Assembly (NCBI RefSeq): GCF_900106925.1
Contig: NZ_FNNZ01000011.1
Coordinates: forward strand, 117,452-181,451
DNA length: 64,000 nt
Source: Thiocapsa roseopersicina
GTDB taxonomy: Bacteria > Pseudomonadota > Gammaproteobacteria > Chromatiales > Chromatiaceae
Reading direction: 5' to 3'
Part shown: positions 38,801 through 48,982 of the stretch, piece after piece
How the letters are laid out: the number at the start of each line of letters is the position of its first letter
Position numbering within the stretch: the first letter of the stretch is position 1
Position numbers and translations under genes: made by a program
The notes under the pieces: generated by a model
The model's database searches: none
What the model was told of the DNA's origin: nothing
The model's input: the letters and a program-made list of their open reading frames with translations, nothing else

Positions 38801-40255
38801 GTGAGCGAAGAGATCCTGATCAATGTCACGCCGCCGGAAACCCGGGTCGCCGTGGTCGAGAACGGCGTGGTGCAGGAGATCATCATCGAGCGCGCCGAGC
38901 GCTGCGGTCTGGTCGGCAATATCTATAAGGGTCGGGTCTGTCGGGTCCTGCCCGGGATGCAGGCGGCATTCGTGGACATCGGCCTGGATCGAGCTGCCTT
39001 CCTCCATGCCTCCGACATCATGGGACCCCAAGGCGAGCCGCGCAGCGATCAGATCCACGAGCTGGTGCACGAGGGCGATCGGCTCGTGGTGCAGGTCGTG
39101 AAGGATCCGCTGGGCTCCAAGGGTGCGCGGTTGACGACCAATATCTCGGTGGCCTCCCGCTACCTGGTCTGCATGCCGGCCCTGGCGAGCACCGGGGTCT
39201 CGCAGAAGATCGAGGACGAGGACGAGCGGCGCCGTCTGCGCGATATCCTGCAGCGCTACGTCGATGCCCACGAGGGCGAGGGCGGCTTCATCGCACGCAC
39301 CGCGGCCGACGGCGTGTCCGAGGAGTCGTTGTTTCGGGACATGGCCTTTCTCGCCAAACTCTGGCGCGGGATCCGCGAGCGCTGCGCGGCGGCCACCGAG
39401 ATCGGTCTGGTCCACGACGATCTGCCTCTGGCCATGCGTGCGCTGCGCGACCTGGTGACGCCCGAGGTTGAGCGCGTCCGGATTGACTCGCGGGCGATGG
39501 TCGACAAGGCCATGGCCTTCGCGACCAAGTACATCCCCGAGATCAAGGAGCGCATCGACTATTATCAGGGCGAGCGTCCGCTGTTCGATCTCTACGGGGT
39601 CGAGGAGGAGATCCGCAAGGCGCTTCAGCGAAAGGTTCAGCTCAAGTCGGGCGGCCATCTGGTGATCGACCAGACCGAGGCCATGACCACCATCGACATC
39701 AATACGGGCGCATTCGTCGGTCACCGCAACCTCGAAGAGACCATCTTCAAGACCAATCTGGAGGCGGCCCAGGCGATCTGTCGACAGCTGAGGCTGCGCA
39801 ACCTCGGCGGCATCATCATCATCGATTTCATCGACATGTCCGAGGACGAGCACAAGCGCCAGGTGCTGCGTGCCTTGGAGAAATGTCTCGCGCGGGATCA
39901 CGCCAAGACCCACATCACCGAGGTCTCCTCGCTGGGTCTGGTGGAGATGACCCGCAAGCGCACCCGCGAGTCGCTCGAGCATGTGCTCTCCGAGCCTTGC
40001 CCCTATTGCGGCGGGCGCGGCTCGGTGAAGACCGCTCAGACGACCTGCTACGAGATCTTTCGCGAGATCCTGCGCGAGTCGCGTCAGTTCGACGTGGAGA
40101 CGCTCTTGGTCTTGGCCTCCCAGGAGGTCATCGACCGGCTCCTCGACGAGGAGTCGGCCCATCTCGCCGAGCTCGAGGCCTTCATCGGTCGCCCGATTCG
40201 CCTCCAGGCCGAGGCGCTCTACACCCAAGAACAGTACGACGTGGTTCTGATCTGA
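38801..40255 (+). CDS. rng: Ribonuclease G
   Basis: 484 residues with an S1 RNA-binding domain near the N-terminus (GNIYKGRVCRVLPGMQAAFVDIGLDRAAFLH), an RNase-H-like/5' sensor region, and the catalytic DNase-I-like part with IDINTGAFVG and GGIIIIDFIDMSEDEHK (acidic metal ligands). The Zn-link cysteines are in PCPYCGGRGSV. It processes the 5' end of 16S rRNA and decays mRNA. Start is GTG at 38801. yhdP follows after 22 nt. Confidence 0.96.
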   Translation: MSEEILINVTPPETRVAVVENGVVQEIIIERAERCGLVGNIYKGRVCRVLPGMQAAFVDIGLDRAAFLHASDIMGPQGEPRSDQIHELVHEGDRLVVQVVKDPLGSKGARLTTNISVASRYLVCMPALASTGVSQKIEDEDERRRLRDILQRYVDAHEGEGGFIARTAADGVSEESLFRDMAFLAKLWRGIRERCAAATEIGLVHDDLPLAMRALRDLVTPEVERVRIDSRAMVDKAMAFATKYIPEIKERIDYYQGERPLFDLYGVEEEIRKALQRKVQLKSGGHLVIDQTEAMTTIDINTGAFVGHRNLEETIFKTNLEAAQAICRQLRLRNLGGIIIIDFIDMSEDEHKRQVLRALEKCLARDHAKTHITEVSSLGLVEMTRKRTRESLEHVLSEPCPYCGGRGSVKTAQTTCYEIFREILRESRQFDVETLLVLASQEVIDRLLDEESAHLAELEAFIGRPIRLQAEALYTQEQYDVVLI

Positions 40256-40277
40256 GCTTCGCCCTCGACCGTTCGGC

Positions 40278-43200
40278 ATGTCTTTCCTGCAAACCCGCAC
40301 AAACCGCTTCATGCGACGTCTCGTCTCGAGCGCCGTCTTGCTCGCGGCGACCGGGTTGGTGCTGGTCGCACTCGTCGTCACGGCTGCACGCGTTGCGCTC
40401 CCGCTGACCGAGGCCGACAACCGCTGGGTCGCCGATAGGCTCGGCGAGCGGCTCGGTTACCGGGTGCGCCTGGGCTCGGCCTCGCTGCATCTCGACTGGC
40501 GCGGCCCGCGCCTCGTCGTGCGCGACCTGCGGCTGTCCGCTCCCGATCCCGGCCCGAATCCCGAACGGTCGAAGGACGTCCTCGCGCTGGATGTCTTCGA
40601 GATCACGATCGATCCGCTCGCCTCTCTTCGGGCGGGTGTGCCGAAGATCACGGCGCTGACCTTGGCCGGATCGCGACTTGCGGGGCGTATCGACTCGGAG
40701 GGTCGTCTCCAGCTCGATGGTCTGGAGGCGCTGAGCGGGCGCGACCCGAGGGCGCTCGAATTTCTGCTCACGCAGGCCCGTGTCGAGCTGGTGGTGGGCG
40801 AGATCCTGATGCGCGACGATCGACCGGCCCCGGAACGCACCGGGTTGCGTCTGACGGACCTGCACCTGCGCCTCCTCAACGACGGCGACCGCCATACCTT
40901 GGCCGCAACTGCGGCCCTTCACCCGATCGGCGATGCAACGCCGTCGTCGCGCCGGGATCCCAAACCGAATCGGCTGCGCCTGATCGCCGATCTGGACGGC
41001 CCGCCGACCGAGCCGGCCTCTTGGAGCGGCCGCGTTTACGCCGGTCTGGATGCCGGCGAACTCGACGAGATCCTCCGCGGCAACGGGTTTTCGGCGGTCT
41101 CCGTGCGCGGCGGTCGTATCCTGCTCGAGAGCTGGTCGCGGATCGGCGCCGGGCATCTGGAGGACGCGCTGATCCGGGTCGATCTGAGCGGCCTGCGGGT
41201 GGAGCCTGCGCACGGATCGAGCAGCGCTTCGAACAGTCCCTCGGATATTGGGTCGGCCGAGCCGCTGAAGGTCGCACGCTTGGGCGCGATCACCCGGGTC
41301 GTGCCGCGTGCGCAGGGCTGGCATTTGCAGATTGCAGACCTCGCCGGGCGCATCGCCGACGCCGATCTACCCCGTCTCGACCTGGATCTGCGCTTGACCT
41401 CGGCGGGGCGGCCCGAGCGCCTGCGAGTGACGAGCGATCCGCTCGACCTGGCCGCCTTGGCCTCGGTGCTCTCCGCCTCCCCTTGGCCCTTGCCCGAGTC
41501 GCTCCGCGGGTTGATCGCGGCCAAGCCGCGCGGACGTGTCGAGGATCCGATCGTGCAGGTCGACTGGTCTGCGGGGCAGCCGCCGCGTTGGGCGGTCCGC
41601 GCCGACGGGGAAGGGCTCGGTTGGGATCACGCGGGAGCGTTGCCGGGGGTCGACGGACTTGCCGTGCGGTTGCGCGCCGACCCCGAGGGAGGCGAAGCGC
41701 GCGTGGGTTCGGCCGGTCTCGGGCTGGATCTGCGTCCGCTCTTCAGCGAGCCGCTTGCGCTCGACCGCCTGTCCACTCGGCTCGACTGGCGGATCGACGC
41801 GACCGGCACGGCTCGGCTCACGGCGCGCAATCTGACGTTCGAGAATGCGGATCTGGCCGGCCGAGCGAGGCTCGCGCTGGACCTCCCGGCGGACGGTTCC
41901 AGCCCACTGATGGATCTGCGCGCAAGCTTTTACGACGGCGACGGCTCACGCGTGCGCCCCTATCTCCCGGTCGGGATCATGCACCGGGATCTGGTGCGCT
42001 GGCTGGAGCGCGCCATCGTTGCCGGGCACATCCCGCAGGCCGATCTGATCTTTCGCGGGCCGCTCGCAGCCTATCCATTCCGCGGGCACGAGGGGCGCTT
42101 CGAGCTGCTGCTCGAGCTCGAGGATACGGTCCTCGATTATCTCCCCGAATGGCCCGCGATCCGCGAGGCGGCCGGCCGGCTTCGCTTCCTCGATCAGTCT
42201 CTGAGCATCGAGCTGGACCGCGGCCGTATCCTCGACAGTCGACTGGTGGGGGCGCGCGGGGAGATCCCCGAGCTCTGGGGTGCGCAGGGCATGAGGATCG
42301 TCGGCGAGACCGAGGGTCCCTTCTCCGACGGGCTGCGCACCTTGACCGAGACCCCCTTGGCGAAGGATCTGGGCCGGCTCGCCGGAAGTCTGGAGGTGAC
42401 CGGGGACTCGCGGCTCCGGCTCGAAATCGACCTGCCCTTCACCAAACGCAGGCAACTGGGCATTGCCGGTCGTCTGTCCTGGCCGAAGCCGGCGACCTTG
42501 GCGATTCGAGGTACCCCGGTCGAGCTTTCGCGCCTCGGCGGCGAGGTGACCTTCACCGAGAAGAGCCTGAGCTCGGAGGCGCTCGAAGCGGTGCTCTGGG
42601 ACCGGCCGCTGAGCCTCGCGATCGTCACGCTGGAACCCGGTGTCGCGGACGCCTCGGCGACCCTAATCAAGGCCCGAGCACGCACCTCGGTGACGGAGCT
42701 CGGGCGGCGCTTTCCGAGCCCGGCCTGGGGGCTCGTGAGCGGCGAGATCGACTGGGATCTCGACGTGACCATCCGCAATCGCGACGTCCGCGCCGCAGCG
42801 CTGCCGCTCGACTATCGCCTGGCCTCGCGCCTGAACGGGCTGGCGATCGACCTGCCGGCGCCATTGGGCAAGCCCGCCTCGGCGACGCGCGATCTCGAGC
42901 TCGTCGGTGCGCTGGTGCCGGGACGCTCTCTGCGCGTCGCCGGCCATCTGGGCGAGGTGGCCGGCGATCTGATGCTCGATCTCGGTGGATTTCCCGCACG
43001 CGCGATGCGTGCCCATGTGCGTCTCGGGGACGAGTCCGCGCCGTCTCCCAAGGGTGAGGGGGTGTTCTTGGACGGGCGCTTGGCCGATCTCGACCTAGTC
43101 GCCTGGCTGGGGCGCCTGGACGCGCTCTCGCCCGCCAAACAGGTTGGCGAGTCGCCCAGCGCGCCCGGCGCAGACGCCTGGTTCCGCGGTGCCGATCTGC

Positions 43201-44351
43201 AGGTCGATCGTCTCGCCTTGGGCGGGCCTCGCTTGACCGAGGTCGATGTGCGCCTGACGCCGATCGACAGCGGGGGGTTGCGTAAGGGCTGGGACGTTGC
43301 TGTCCGAGCCAACGAGCTCGCCGGCGAGATCGAGATCCCGGCGACGGACGAGGTACCCGTGCATGTTGCGCTGGAGCGGCTCGATCTCCTTGCCTTTAAG
43401 AATGCGCCGATGCAGGGTGACTCCGAGCCTTCGGCCTTGCCCGTCGAGGAGCCGTTCCGCGGCCTTCCCCCGATCGACGTGCGAATCGCGCGGTTGAGGT
43501 GGGGCGATGCCTCGCTGGGAACGCTGCAGCTCGACCTGCGCCCGGATGTGCTGGGTCTTCGCCTACCGAGCATCCGGCTGCTCGGCGAGGGGTTGGTCTC
43601 GGCCGAGGGCGAGGCATCTTGGATGCGTTCCGAGAGCGGTGGTCGCAGCGAGGTCTCGATGCGCGTGGAGTCCCTCGATTCGGGTATCTTGCTCGAGGCG
43701 CTGGATTCACAGAACCGGCTCGAGGACGCACCGATGCAGGCACAGCTCATGCTGGGCTGGCCGGGCGGATTCGGCGACTTCAAACTGGCGAAGGCACTCG
43801 GCTTCGTGGACGTGGAGGTGGGCTCGGGCCGGTTGTTGGATGTCGAACCCGGTGTCGGGCGGGTGCTGGGGTTCCTGAACCTGAGCGCCTTGAAGCGGCG
43901 TCTGACGATGGACTTCACCGATCTCTACGGTCAGGGTTTTGCCTTCGAGGAGATGCGGGGCCGGGTTCGGATCGCCGAGGGCAAGGCGACCCTCGACGCC
44001 TTCACGATCGATGGCCCGGCGAGCAAGGTGATCGTCAGCGGCTCGAGCGATCTGGTGAATCAGAGTTTCGAGCAGAGTGTCGTCGTGGAGCCGCGGATCG
44101 GCTCGAGCGTTGCGCTGGCCAGCGCGGTCGCGGGCGGGCCGGTCGTGGGGGCTGCCGTCTATCTGGTCGATCGCATTGCCGGTAATGCCATCGATCGTCT
44201 CGGGCGTTACCGCTATCGGGTGACCGGACCCTGGAGCAATCCGGATGTCAGCCGGGTCGGATGGGATCCGGCGGTCGGTGTGGATGCCCCGCCCGCGCAT
44301 GCGCCTTCGCCCGTCGAGGCGCCGACGCCGCCGAATCACTTCCTGGATTAA
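40278..44351 (+). CDS. yhdP: YhdP-family AsmA-like membrane protein
   Basis: 1357 residues with one N-terminal membrane segment (SAVLLAATGLVLVALVVTAA) followed by a very long beta-rich periplasmic region, the YhdP/AsmA-like layout. The C-terminal part has GFLNLSALKRRLTMDFTDLYGQGFAFEEMRG and AGGPVVGAAVYLVDRIAG. In E. coli, YhdP with TamB and YdbH moves phospholipids to the outer membrane. It is downstream of rng as in many gammaproteobacteria. Its TAA stop lies within a terminal-inverted-repeat element. Confidence 0.93.
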   Translation: MSFLQTRTNRFMRRLVSSAVLLAATGLVLVALVVTAARVALPLTEADNRWVADRLGERLGYRVRLGSASLHLDWRGPRLVVRDLRLSAPDPGPNPERSKDVLALDVFEITIDPLASLRAGVPKITALTLAGSRLAGRIDSEGRLQLDGLEALSGRDPRALEFLLTQARVELVVGEILMRDDRPAPERTGLRLTDLHLRLLNDGDRHTLAATAALHPIGDATPSSRRDPKPNRLRLIADLDGPPTEPASWSGRVYAGLDAGELDEILRGNGFSAVSVRGGRILLESWSRIGAGHLEDALIRVDLSGLRVEPAHGSSSASNSPSDIGSAEPLKVARLGAITRVVPRAQGWHLQIADLAGRIADADLPRLDLDLRLTSAGRPERLRVTSDPLDLAALASVLSASPWPLPESLRGLIAAKPRGRVEDPIVQVDWSAGQPPRWAVRADGEGLGWDHAGALPGVDGLAVRLRADPEGGEARVGSAGLGLDLRPLFSEPLALDRLSTRLDWRIDATGTARLTARNLTFENADLAGRARLALDLPADGSSPLMDLRASFYDGDGSRVRPYLPVGIMHRDLVRWLERAIVAGHIPQADLIFRGPLAAYPFRGHEGRFELLLELEDTVLDYLPEWPAIREAAGRLRFLDQSLSIELDRGRILDSRLVGARGEIPELWGAQGMRIVGETEGPFSDGLRTLTETPLAKDLGRLAGSLEVTGDSRLRLEIDLPFTKRRQLGIAGRLSWPKPATLAIRGTPVELSRLGGEVTFTEKSLSSEALEAVLWDRPLSLAIVTLEPGVADASATLIKARARTSVTELGRRFPSPAWGLVSGEIDWDLDVTIRNRDVRAAALPLDYRLASRLNGLAIDLPAPLGKPASATRDLELVGALVPGRSLRVAGHLGEVAGDLMLDLGGFPARAMRAHVRLGDESAPSPKGEGVFLDGRLADLDLVAWLGRLDALSPAKQVGESPSAPGADAWFRGADLQVDRLALGGPRLTEVDVRLTPIDSGGLRKGWDVAVRANELAGEIEIPATDEVPVHVALERLDLLAFKNAPMQGDSEPSALPVEEPFRGLPPIDVRIARLRWGDASLGTLQLDLRPDVLGLRLPSIRLLGEGLVSAEGEASWMRSESGGRSEVSMRVESLDSGILLEALDSQNRLEDAPMQAQLMLGWPGGFGDFKLAKALGFVDVEVGSGRLLDVEPGVGRVLGFLNLSALKRRLTMDFTDLYGQGFAFEEMRGRVRIAEGKATLDAFTIDGPASKVIVSGSSDLVNQSFEQSVVVEPRIGSSVALASAVAGGPVVGAAVYLVDRIAGNAIDRLGRYRYRVTGPWSNPDVSRVGWDPAVGVDAPPAHAPSPVEAPTPPNHFLD

Positions 44352-44432
44352 ACCGCGTCCGGAGCGGGATGCCGAGCTGCGGGTGAGTCCAACGTAGAGT
44401 GCACCCCCAACCTCGGCGGGGACGCGGTTTAA
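44348..44432. repeat. Terminal-inverted-repeat element, copy C (over yhdP stop)
   Basis: 85 bp with perfect 13-bp arms TTAAACCGCGTCC / GGACGCGGTTTAA. The yhdP TAA (44349-44351) is within the left arm. Confidence 0.85.
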
Positions 44433-44648
44433 GCCTGACCGAGCGGGATTGTTTCGGCTGACCGGCAGGGGTGGTATCGTTCCGAATCGATAGGGTGACG
44501 GCGCGGCGCCTTGGCTCGCTCGGGCATGTACGAGCGGATGTCGCGTCCACGACCCTTTCCCCGAGTCGCCGATCGGATCGTGTCGCAGGCCGAATCGGAT
44601 TGGCCCGCCCCTTCGCCTGCCGGGGCAGCAGTGATTGCGGTAGAGACC

Positions 44649-45479
44649 ATGAAGACAAAACCGAAGGTCGGAGCGGTCCAGATGGCGACCGGTCCAAACG
44701 TAAACGCCAACCTCTTCGAGGCGGAGCGCCTGATCAAGGCGGCGAAGGACAAGGGTGCGAGTCTCGTCGTGCTTCCCGAGAACTTCGCCTTCATGGGCAA
44801 GCGCGATCAGGATCAACTGGCGCTGCGCGAAGAGGACGGCGACGGCCCCTTGCAGGCGTTTCTGGCCAGGGTGGCCAAGCAGCAGGGCGTCTGGCTCGTC
44901 GGCGGGACCATCCCGTTGGCCGCCCACGATGCGGGCAAGGTGCGGGCCGCCTGCCTGGTGTTCGACGATCGCGGTGAGCGGGTGGGCCGTTACGACAAGG
45001 TGCATCTGTTCGACGTCTGTCTGCCCGAGGGCGGGGAGCGTTACCAGGAGTCGGCGACGATCGAGCCGGGGGACGAGACCGTCGTCCTGGATACGCCTTT
45101 CGGCCGCATGGGTGTGGCGGTCTGCTACGATCTGCGCTTCCCGGAGATGTTTCGCCGGATGCTCGACAGCGGCATGGAGATCCTGGCGATCCCCTCGTCC
45201 TTTACCGCCATCACGGGGAAGGCCCATTGGGAAACCCTGGTGCGCGCCCGGGCCATCGAGAATCTGGCCTACGTGATCGCGGCCGCGCAAGGCGGCTTCC
45301 ATATCAACGGCCGCGAGACGCACGGCCACAGTATGATCGTCGATCCCTGGGGCACGGTACTCGCGCAGGTGCCGAGAGGATCGGGCTTCATCTGCTGCGC
45401 CCTGGACGACGACTATCAGGATTCGGTCAGACGCAACTTCCCGACGATCGACCACCGTCGTTTGAAATGCCGCGCTTGA
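44649..45479 (+). CDS. Carbon-nitrogen hydrolase (nitrilase superfamily, Nit/YbeM group)
   Basis: 276 residues with the Glu-Lys-Cys catalytic triad: Glu in LVVLPENFAFMG, Lys in GRYDKVHLFDV and Cys in VAVCYDLRFPEM. The end SIGxxDP-like sequence reads HSMIVDPWGTVLAQ. It belongs with Nit-type deaminated-glutathione amidases; that substrate is by family only. The start MKTKPKVGAVQM at 44649 is chosen because the family begins here; an upstream in-frame extension lacks similarity. It is followed after 84 nt by tldD, the common yhdP-nit-tldD order. Confidence 0.92.
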   Translation: MKTKPKVGAVQMATGPNVNANLFEAERLIKAAKDKGASLVVLPENFAFMGKRDQDQLALREEDGDGPLQAFLARVAKQQGVWLVGGTIPLAAHDAGKVRAACLVFDDRGERVGRYDKVHLFDVCLPEGGERYQESATIEPGDETVVLDTPFGRMGVAVCYDLRFPEMFRRMLDSGMEILAIPSSFTAITGKAHWETLVRARAIENLAYVIAAAQGGFHINGRETHGHSMIVDPWGTVLAQVPRGSGFICCALDDDYQDSVRRNFPTIDHRRLKCRA

Positions 45480-45563
45480 GACCGCAGTTTTGGTGCATTC
45501 AGACAGCTCGGCGGGTGCATACGCGCCCGACCCTGTCTCCCCGACGGAGCCCGACGACACCCG

Positions 45564-47009
45564 ATGATGACCGACCCGATTGCGATTGCCCGCACGAGTA
45601 TCCTCGAGCCTGCGGGATTGACCGAGCACGACCTCGACCGTCTGCTCGGCATCTTGGCCGGCTCCGCCGTGGATGCCGCGGATATCTATTTTCAGTCCAG
45701 CCGGCTCGAATCCTGGGTGCTCGAGGACGGGATCATCAAGGACGGCAACTTCAGCATCGAGCAAGGCGCCGGGTTGCGGGCGATCAGCGGGGAGAAGACC
45801 GGCTTCGCGTACTCGGACGAGCTGCGCTTCCCGGCCCTGGCACAGGCGGCCGATGCCGCCCGAGCCATCGCGCGGATTGGCCAAGGCGAGCAGGTGCGCA
45901 TCGGCGAGGTGGCGAACAAACGCAGCCTCTACGACCCCACCAATCCGATCGCCAGTCTGCCCGATCCGGACAAGATCGCGCTTCTGCAACGGGTCGATGC
46001 CGAGGCACGGCGTGCCGATCCGCGTGTGCGCGAGGTGGTCGCCAGTGTCGTTGCCGTGCAGGATACAGTTCTGGTGCTGGGCGACGACGGTGCCTTGTCG
46101 GCCGATGTGCGTCCACTGGTCAGGCTGAACGTGAGCGTCGTCGCCGAGGACGGCGGGCGTCGCGAGCAGGGTTCGAGCGGGGGCGGAGCCCGAGCCGATC
46201 TGGATTATTTTCTGCTTGAAGACCGCGCGCTGTCCTTCGCGCGCGAAGCCGTGCGTCTGGCCATCACCAACCTCGAAGCGGGCGATGCGCCTGCCGGGAC
46301 CATGACGGTCGTGCTCGGATCCGGCTGGCCGGGCGTGCTGCTGCACGAGGCGATCGGGCACGGGCTCGAGGGCGACTTCAACCGCAAGGGAAGCTCGGCC
46401 TTCGCCGGGCGGATCGGCGAGCGGGTGGCCGCACCGGGCGTGACGGTCGTGGACGACGGCACCTTGCCGGGTCGACGCGGGTCGCTGAACATTGACGACG
46501 AAGGGACCATGACCCAAAACACGGTCCTGATCGAAGACGGCATCCTCTGCGCCTACATGCAGGACAAGCTCAACGCGCGTCTGACCGGGACGCACTCCAC
46601 GGGCAACGGTCGCCGCGAATCCTACGCGCACCTGCCGATGCCGCGCATGACCAACACCTACATGCTCGCCGGCGAGCGTGATCCCGAGGAGATCATCGCC
46701 TCGGTGGACAAAGGCTTGTATGCGGTCAATTTCGGCGGTGGCCAGGTGGACATCACCTCGGGCAAGTTCGTCTTCTCGGCGAGCGAGGCCTACCTGATCG
46801 AGAACGGCAAGGTCGGACGCCCCGTGAAGGGTGCGACCCTCATCGGCAACGGGCCGGATGTGCTGACCCGCGTGAGCATGATCGGCAACGATCTGCGACT
46901 CGACCAAGGTGTCGGGACCTGCGGAAAGGAGGGTCAGAGCGTCCCGGTCGGGGTCGGCCAGCCGACCTTGCGGATCGACGGTCTGACCGTCGGCGGGACG
47001 AGCGCCTGA
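45564..47009 (+). CDS. tldD: TldD metalloprotease subunit
   Basis: 481-residue catalytic subunit of the TldD/TldE metalloprotease, which trims peptides such as microcin B17 and CcdA in E. coli. It contains [20 protein letters not shown] with the HExxxH zinc motif near residue 262, preceded by the TldD N-terminal domain ([20 protein letters not shown]) and followed by [20 protein letters not shown] and [19 protein letters not shown]. Length is as in E. coli. It pairs with pmbA 76 nt downstream. Confidence 0.96.
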   Translation: MMTDPIAIARTSILEPAGLTEHDLDRLLGILAGSAVDAADIYFQSSRLESWVLEDGIIKDGNFSIEQGAGLRAISGEKTGFAYSDELRFPALAQAADAARAIARIGQGEQVRIGEVANKRSLYDPTNPIASLPDPDKIALLQRVDAEARRADPRVREVVASVVAVQDTVLVLGDDGALSADVRPLVRLNVSVVAEDGGRREQGSSGGGARADLDYFLLEDRALSFAREAVRLAITNLEAGDAPAGTMTVVLGSGWPGVLLHEAIGHGLEGDFNRKGSSAFAGRIGERVAAPGVTVVDDGTLPGRRGSLNIDDEGTMTQNTVLIEDGILCAYMQDKLNARLTGTHSTGNGRRESYAHLPMPRMTNTYMLAGERDPEEIIASVDKGLYAVNFGGGQVDITSGKFVFSASEAYLIENGKVGRPVKGATLIGNGPDVLTRVSMIGNDLRLDQGVGTCGKEGQSVPVGVGQPTLRIDGLTVGGTSA

Positions 47010-47085
47010 CGGGGAGGTCCGCTCTCGACGACACGACCAGATCACCGACGCCGTGCCCGGAACCTCTCTCACCCAAGGACTTGCC

Positions 47086-48435
47086 ATGTCGATTGCCGCC
47101 ACCGATGACACCGCGGAACGCCTCGCGCGTTTAAAACAGACGATCGAGGACCTCCTCAAGGAGGCAAAACGACGCGGCGCGACGGCCGCCGAGGCATCGG
47201 TCGGCAGCAGTGCCGGGCTTGAGGTCTCGGTCCGGCTCGGCGAGGTCGAGACGGTCGAGCACACACGCGACAACGGGCTGGGGATCACCGTCTATTTCGG
47301 AAACCGCAAGGGTTCGGCGAGCACGTCCGACCTGAGTACCGGCGCGCTGCGCGATGCGGTGAAGGCGGCCTGTGCCATCGCCGAGCACACCCAAGAGGAT
47401 CCTTGCGCGCACCTCGCCGACGCGGCGCTGATGGCCGCCGAGATCCCGGACCTGGATCTCTATCATCCCTGGCATCTGGGGGTCGAGGACGCGATCGAGA
47501 TCGCGGCGGCCTGCGAGGACTCGGCCCGCGGCTATGATCCGCGGATCGTCAACTCGGAGGGCGCGAGCCTCTCCACGCACACCGGGATCCAGGTCTACGG
47601 CAACAGTCACGGATTCGTCGCCGGCTACCCGACCAGTCGGCATGGGCTCAGCTGCGCCGTGATCGGCCAGGAGGGCGAGAGCCTGCAACGCGATCACTGG
47701 TGGACCAGCGCTCGGGCGGCGGCCGATCTGGATTCGGCGCGCATGGTGGGCGAGCGTGCGGCCGAGCGGACCGTTGCGCGGCTCGGGTCGCGTCGCATCC
47801 CGACCTGTCAGGTTCCGGTCCTGTTTCGTTCGGAGGTCGCGACGGGACTGATCCGCAGCCTAGTCTCGGCGATCCAGGGCGGCAGCATCTACCGGCGCAC
47901 CAGCTTCCTGCTCGACCACCTCGGCGAGCGCATCTTCCCGGAGTTCGTGCGGATCCACGAAGAGCCGCACCTGCCGCGGGGACTCTCGAGTGCGCCGTTC
48001 GACGGGGATGGTGTTGCGACGCGCGCCAAGGACCTGATCACCGACGGGGTTCTGCAGACCTATCTTCTGGATGCCTATTCTGGCTGCCGGCTCGGCATGC
48101 AGACGACGGGCAATGCCGGCGGCGTGCGCAACCTGCGCATCGTCATGGGTGATCTGGATCGCGCCGCCTTGCTGCGCGAGATGGGGACCGGGCTGATGGT
48201 CACCGAGCTGATGGGGCACGGCGTGAATCCGGTGACGGGCGACTACTCGCGCGGTGCCGCGGGCTTTTGGGTGGAGGGCGGCGAGATCCGACACCCGGTC
48301 GAGGAGATCACCATCGCAGGCAACCTCAAGCGCATGTACGCGGGCCTGCTGGCGGTCGGCAACGATTACGATTATTCAGGCAGCACACGCACCGGTTCCT
48401 GGCTGATCGACAAGATGACGATCGCGGGCGAATAG
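47086..48435 (+). CDS. pmbA: PmbA/TldE metalloprotease subunit
   Basis: 449-residue TldE (PmbA), partner of TldD in the heterodimeric protease; it lacks the HExxxH motif. Visible are HTRDNGLGITVYFGNRKGSAS, YDPRIVNSEGASLSTH, GGSIYRRTSFLLDHLGE, and the C-terminal LMGHGVNPVTGDYSRGAAGFWVEGG and KMTIAG end. The start at 47086 is chosen because AAGGA lies upstream, rather than GTG at 47053. A stem-loop begins 10 nt after its stop. Confidence 0.95.
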   Translation: MSIAATDDTAERLARLKQTIEDLLKEAKRRGATAAEASVGSSAGLEVSVRLGEVETVEHTRDNGLGITVYFGNRKGSASTSDLSTGALRDAVKAACAIAEHTQEDPCAHLADAALMAAEIPDLDLYHPWHLGVEDAIEIAAACEDSARGYDPRIVNSEGASLSTHTGIQVYGNSHGFVAGYPTSRHGLSCAVIGQEGESLQRDHWWTSARAAADLDSARMVGERAAERTVARLGSRRIPTCQVPVLFRSEVATGLIRSLVSAIQGGSIYRRTSFLLDHLGERIFPEFVRIHEEPHLPRGLSSAPFDGDGVATRAKDLITDGVLQTYLLDAYSGCRLGMQTTGNAGGVRNLRIVMGDLDRAALLREMGTGLMVTELMGHGVNPVTGDYSRGAAGFWVEGGEIRHPVEEITIAGNLKRMYAGLLAVGNDYDYSGSTRTGSWLIDKMTIAGE

Positions 48436-48445
48436 GACGCCGCGT

Positions 48446-48466
48446 GCAGGGGCTCGTCGCCCCTGC
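48446..48466. repeat. GCAGGGGC/GCCCCTGC stem-loop after pmbA
   Basis: Perfect 8-bp stem with a 5-nt loop TCGTC. It shares GTCGCCCCTGCC with the palindrome after hppA. Confidence 0.55.
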
Positions 48467-48543
48467 CGCGGCAATCGGTGCGCCGATCGCGGCGGCATCC
48501 CGAGGATTCGAGCGACCGCCGCACCAACGATCACACCCGCATA

Positions 48544-48828
48544 ATGGATACACCCGACCCGCTCGACGAAACCTTGGCGCTGATCGCGTCGGCGCCCGAG
48601 TCCGCCTCCGCCCTCACGCTCTACGCCCTTGCCTGCACGCTCGAGCATCAAAAGGCCGGCTGCTTGTTCAAGCTGACCAAGCTCTTCGATCTGCCCGGGG
48701 ATCATCGTCCGTTGGCTTACGGCCTGATGGAGCTCTTGGCTGCGGGCGAGGTCGGCACGCAGCGCTGGACCGACGCAAAGTCGCGGATGGACGACCTGAT
48801 CCGCGGAACGAAGCGACGCTCGATCTGA
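48544..48828 (+). CDS. Small conserved-looking protein of unknown function
   Basis: 94 residues, MDTPDPLDETLALIASAPES, with a helical, leucine-rich middle (LTLYALACTLEHQKAGCLFKLTKLFDLP) and a basic end. No signal peptide or membrane segment. It follows pmbA on the same strand and has protein-like codon use, but no strong ribosome site. Family not recognised. Confidence 0.55.
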   Translation: MDTPDPLDETLALIASAPESASALTLYALACTLEHQKAGCLFKLTKLFDLPGDHRPLAYGLMELLAAGEVGTQRWTDAKSRMDDLIRGTKRRSI

Positions 48829-48982
48829 GCTCGGCGGCTCCTGTCGCCATTCAAGGTTTTCGTCTCCCCGTCGCTCGGGCTCTTGAGCTGTTCGAGCAGT
48901 GCTTCAATATTGGACGAAACATGAACAGCTTTCGTGCTGTTGTCGGCCCTGTACTCGGGATCAAACGGAAGGATCAATTCGG

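Noticed and set aside
43707..47288. Long minus-strand open frame antisense to yhdP, the nitrilase gene, tldD and pmbA
   Set aside because: Spans four well-supported genes on the other strand; a codon-bias artefact.
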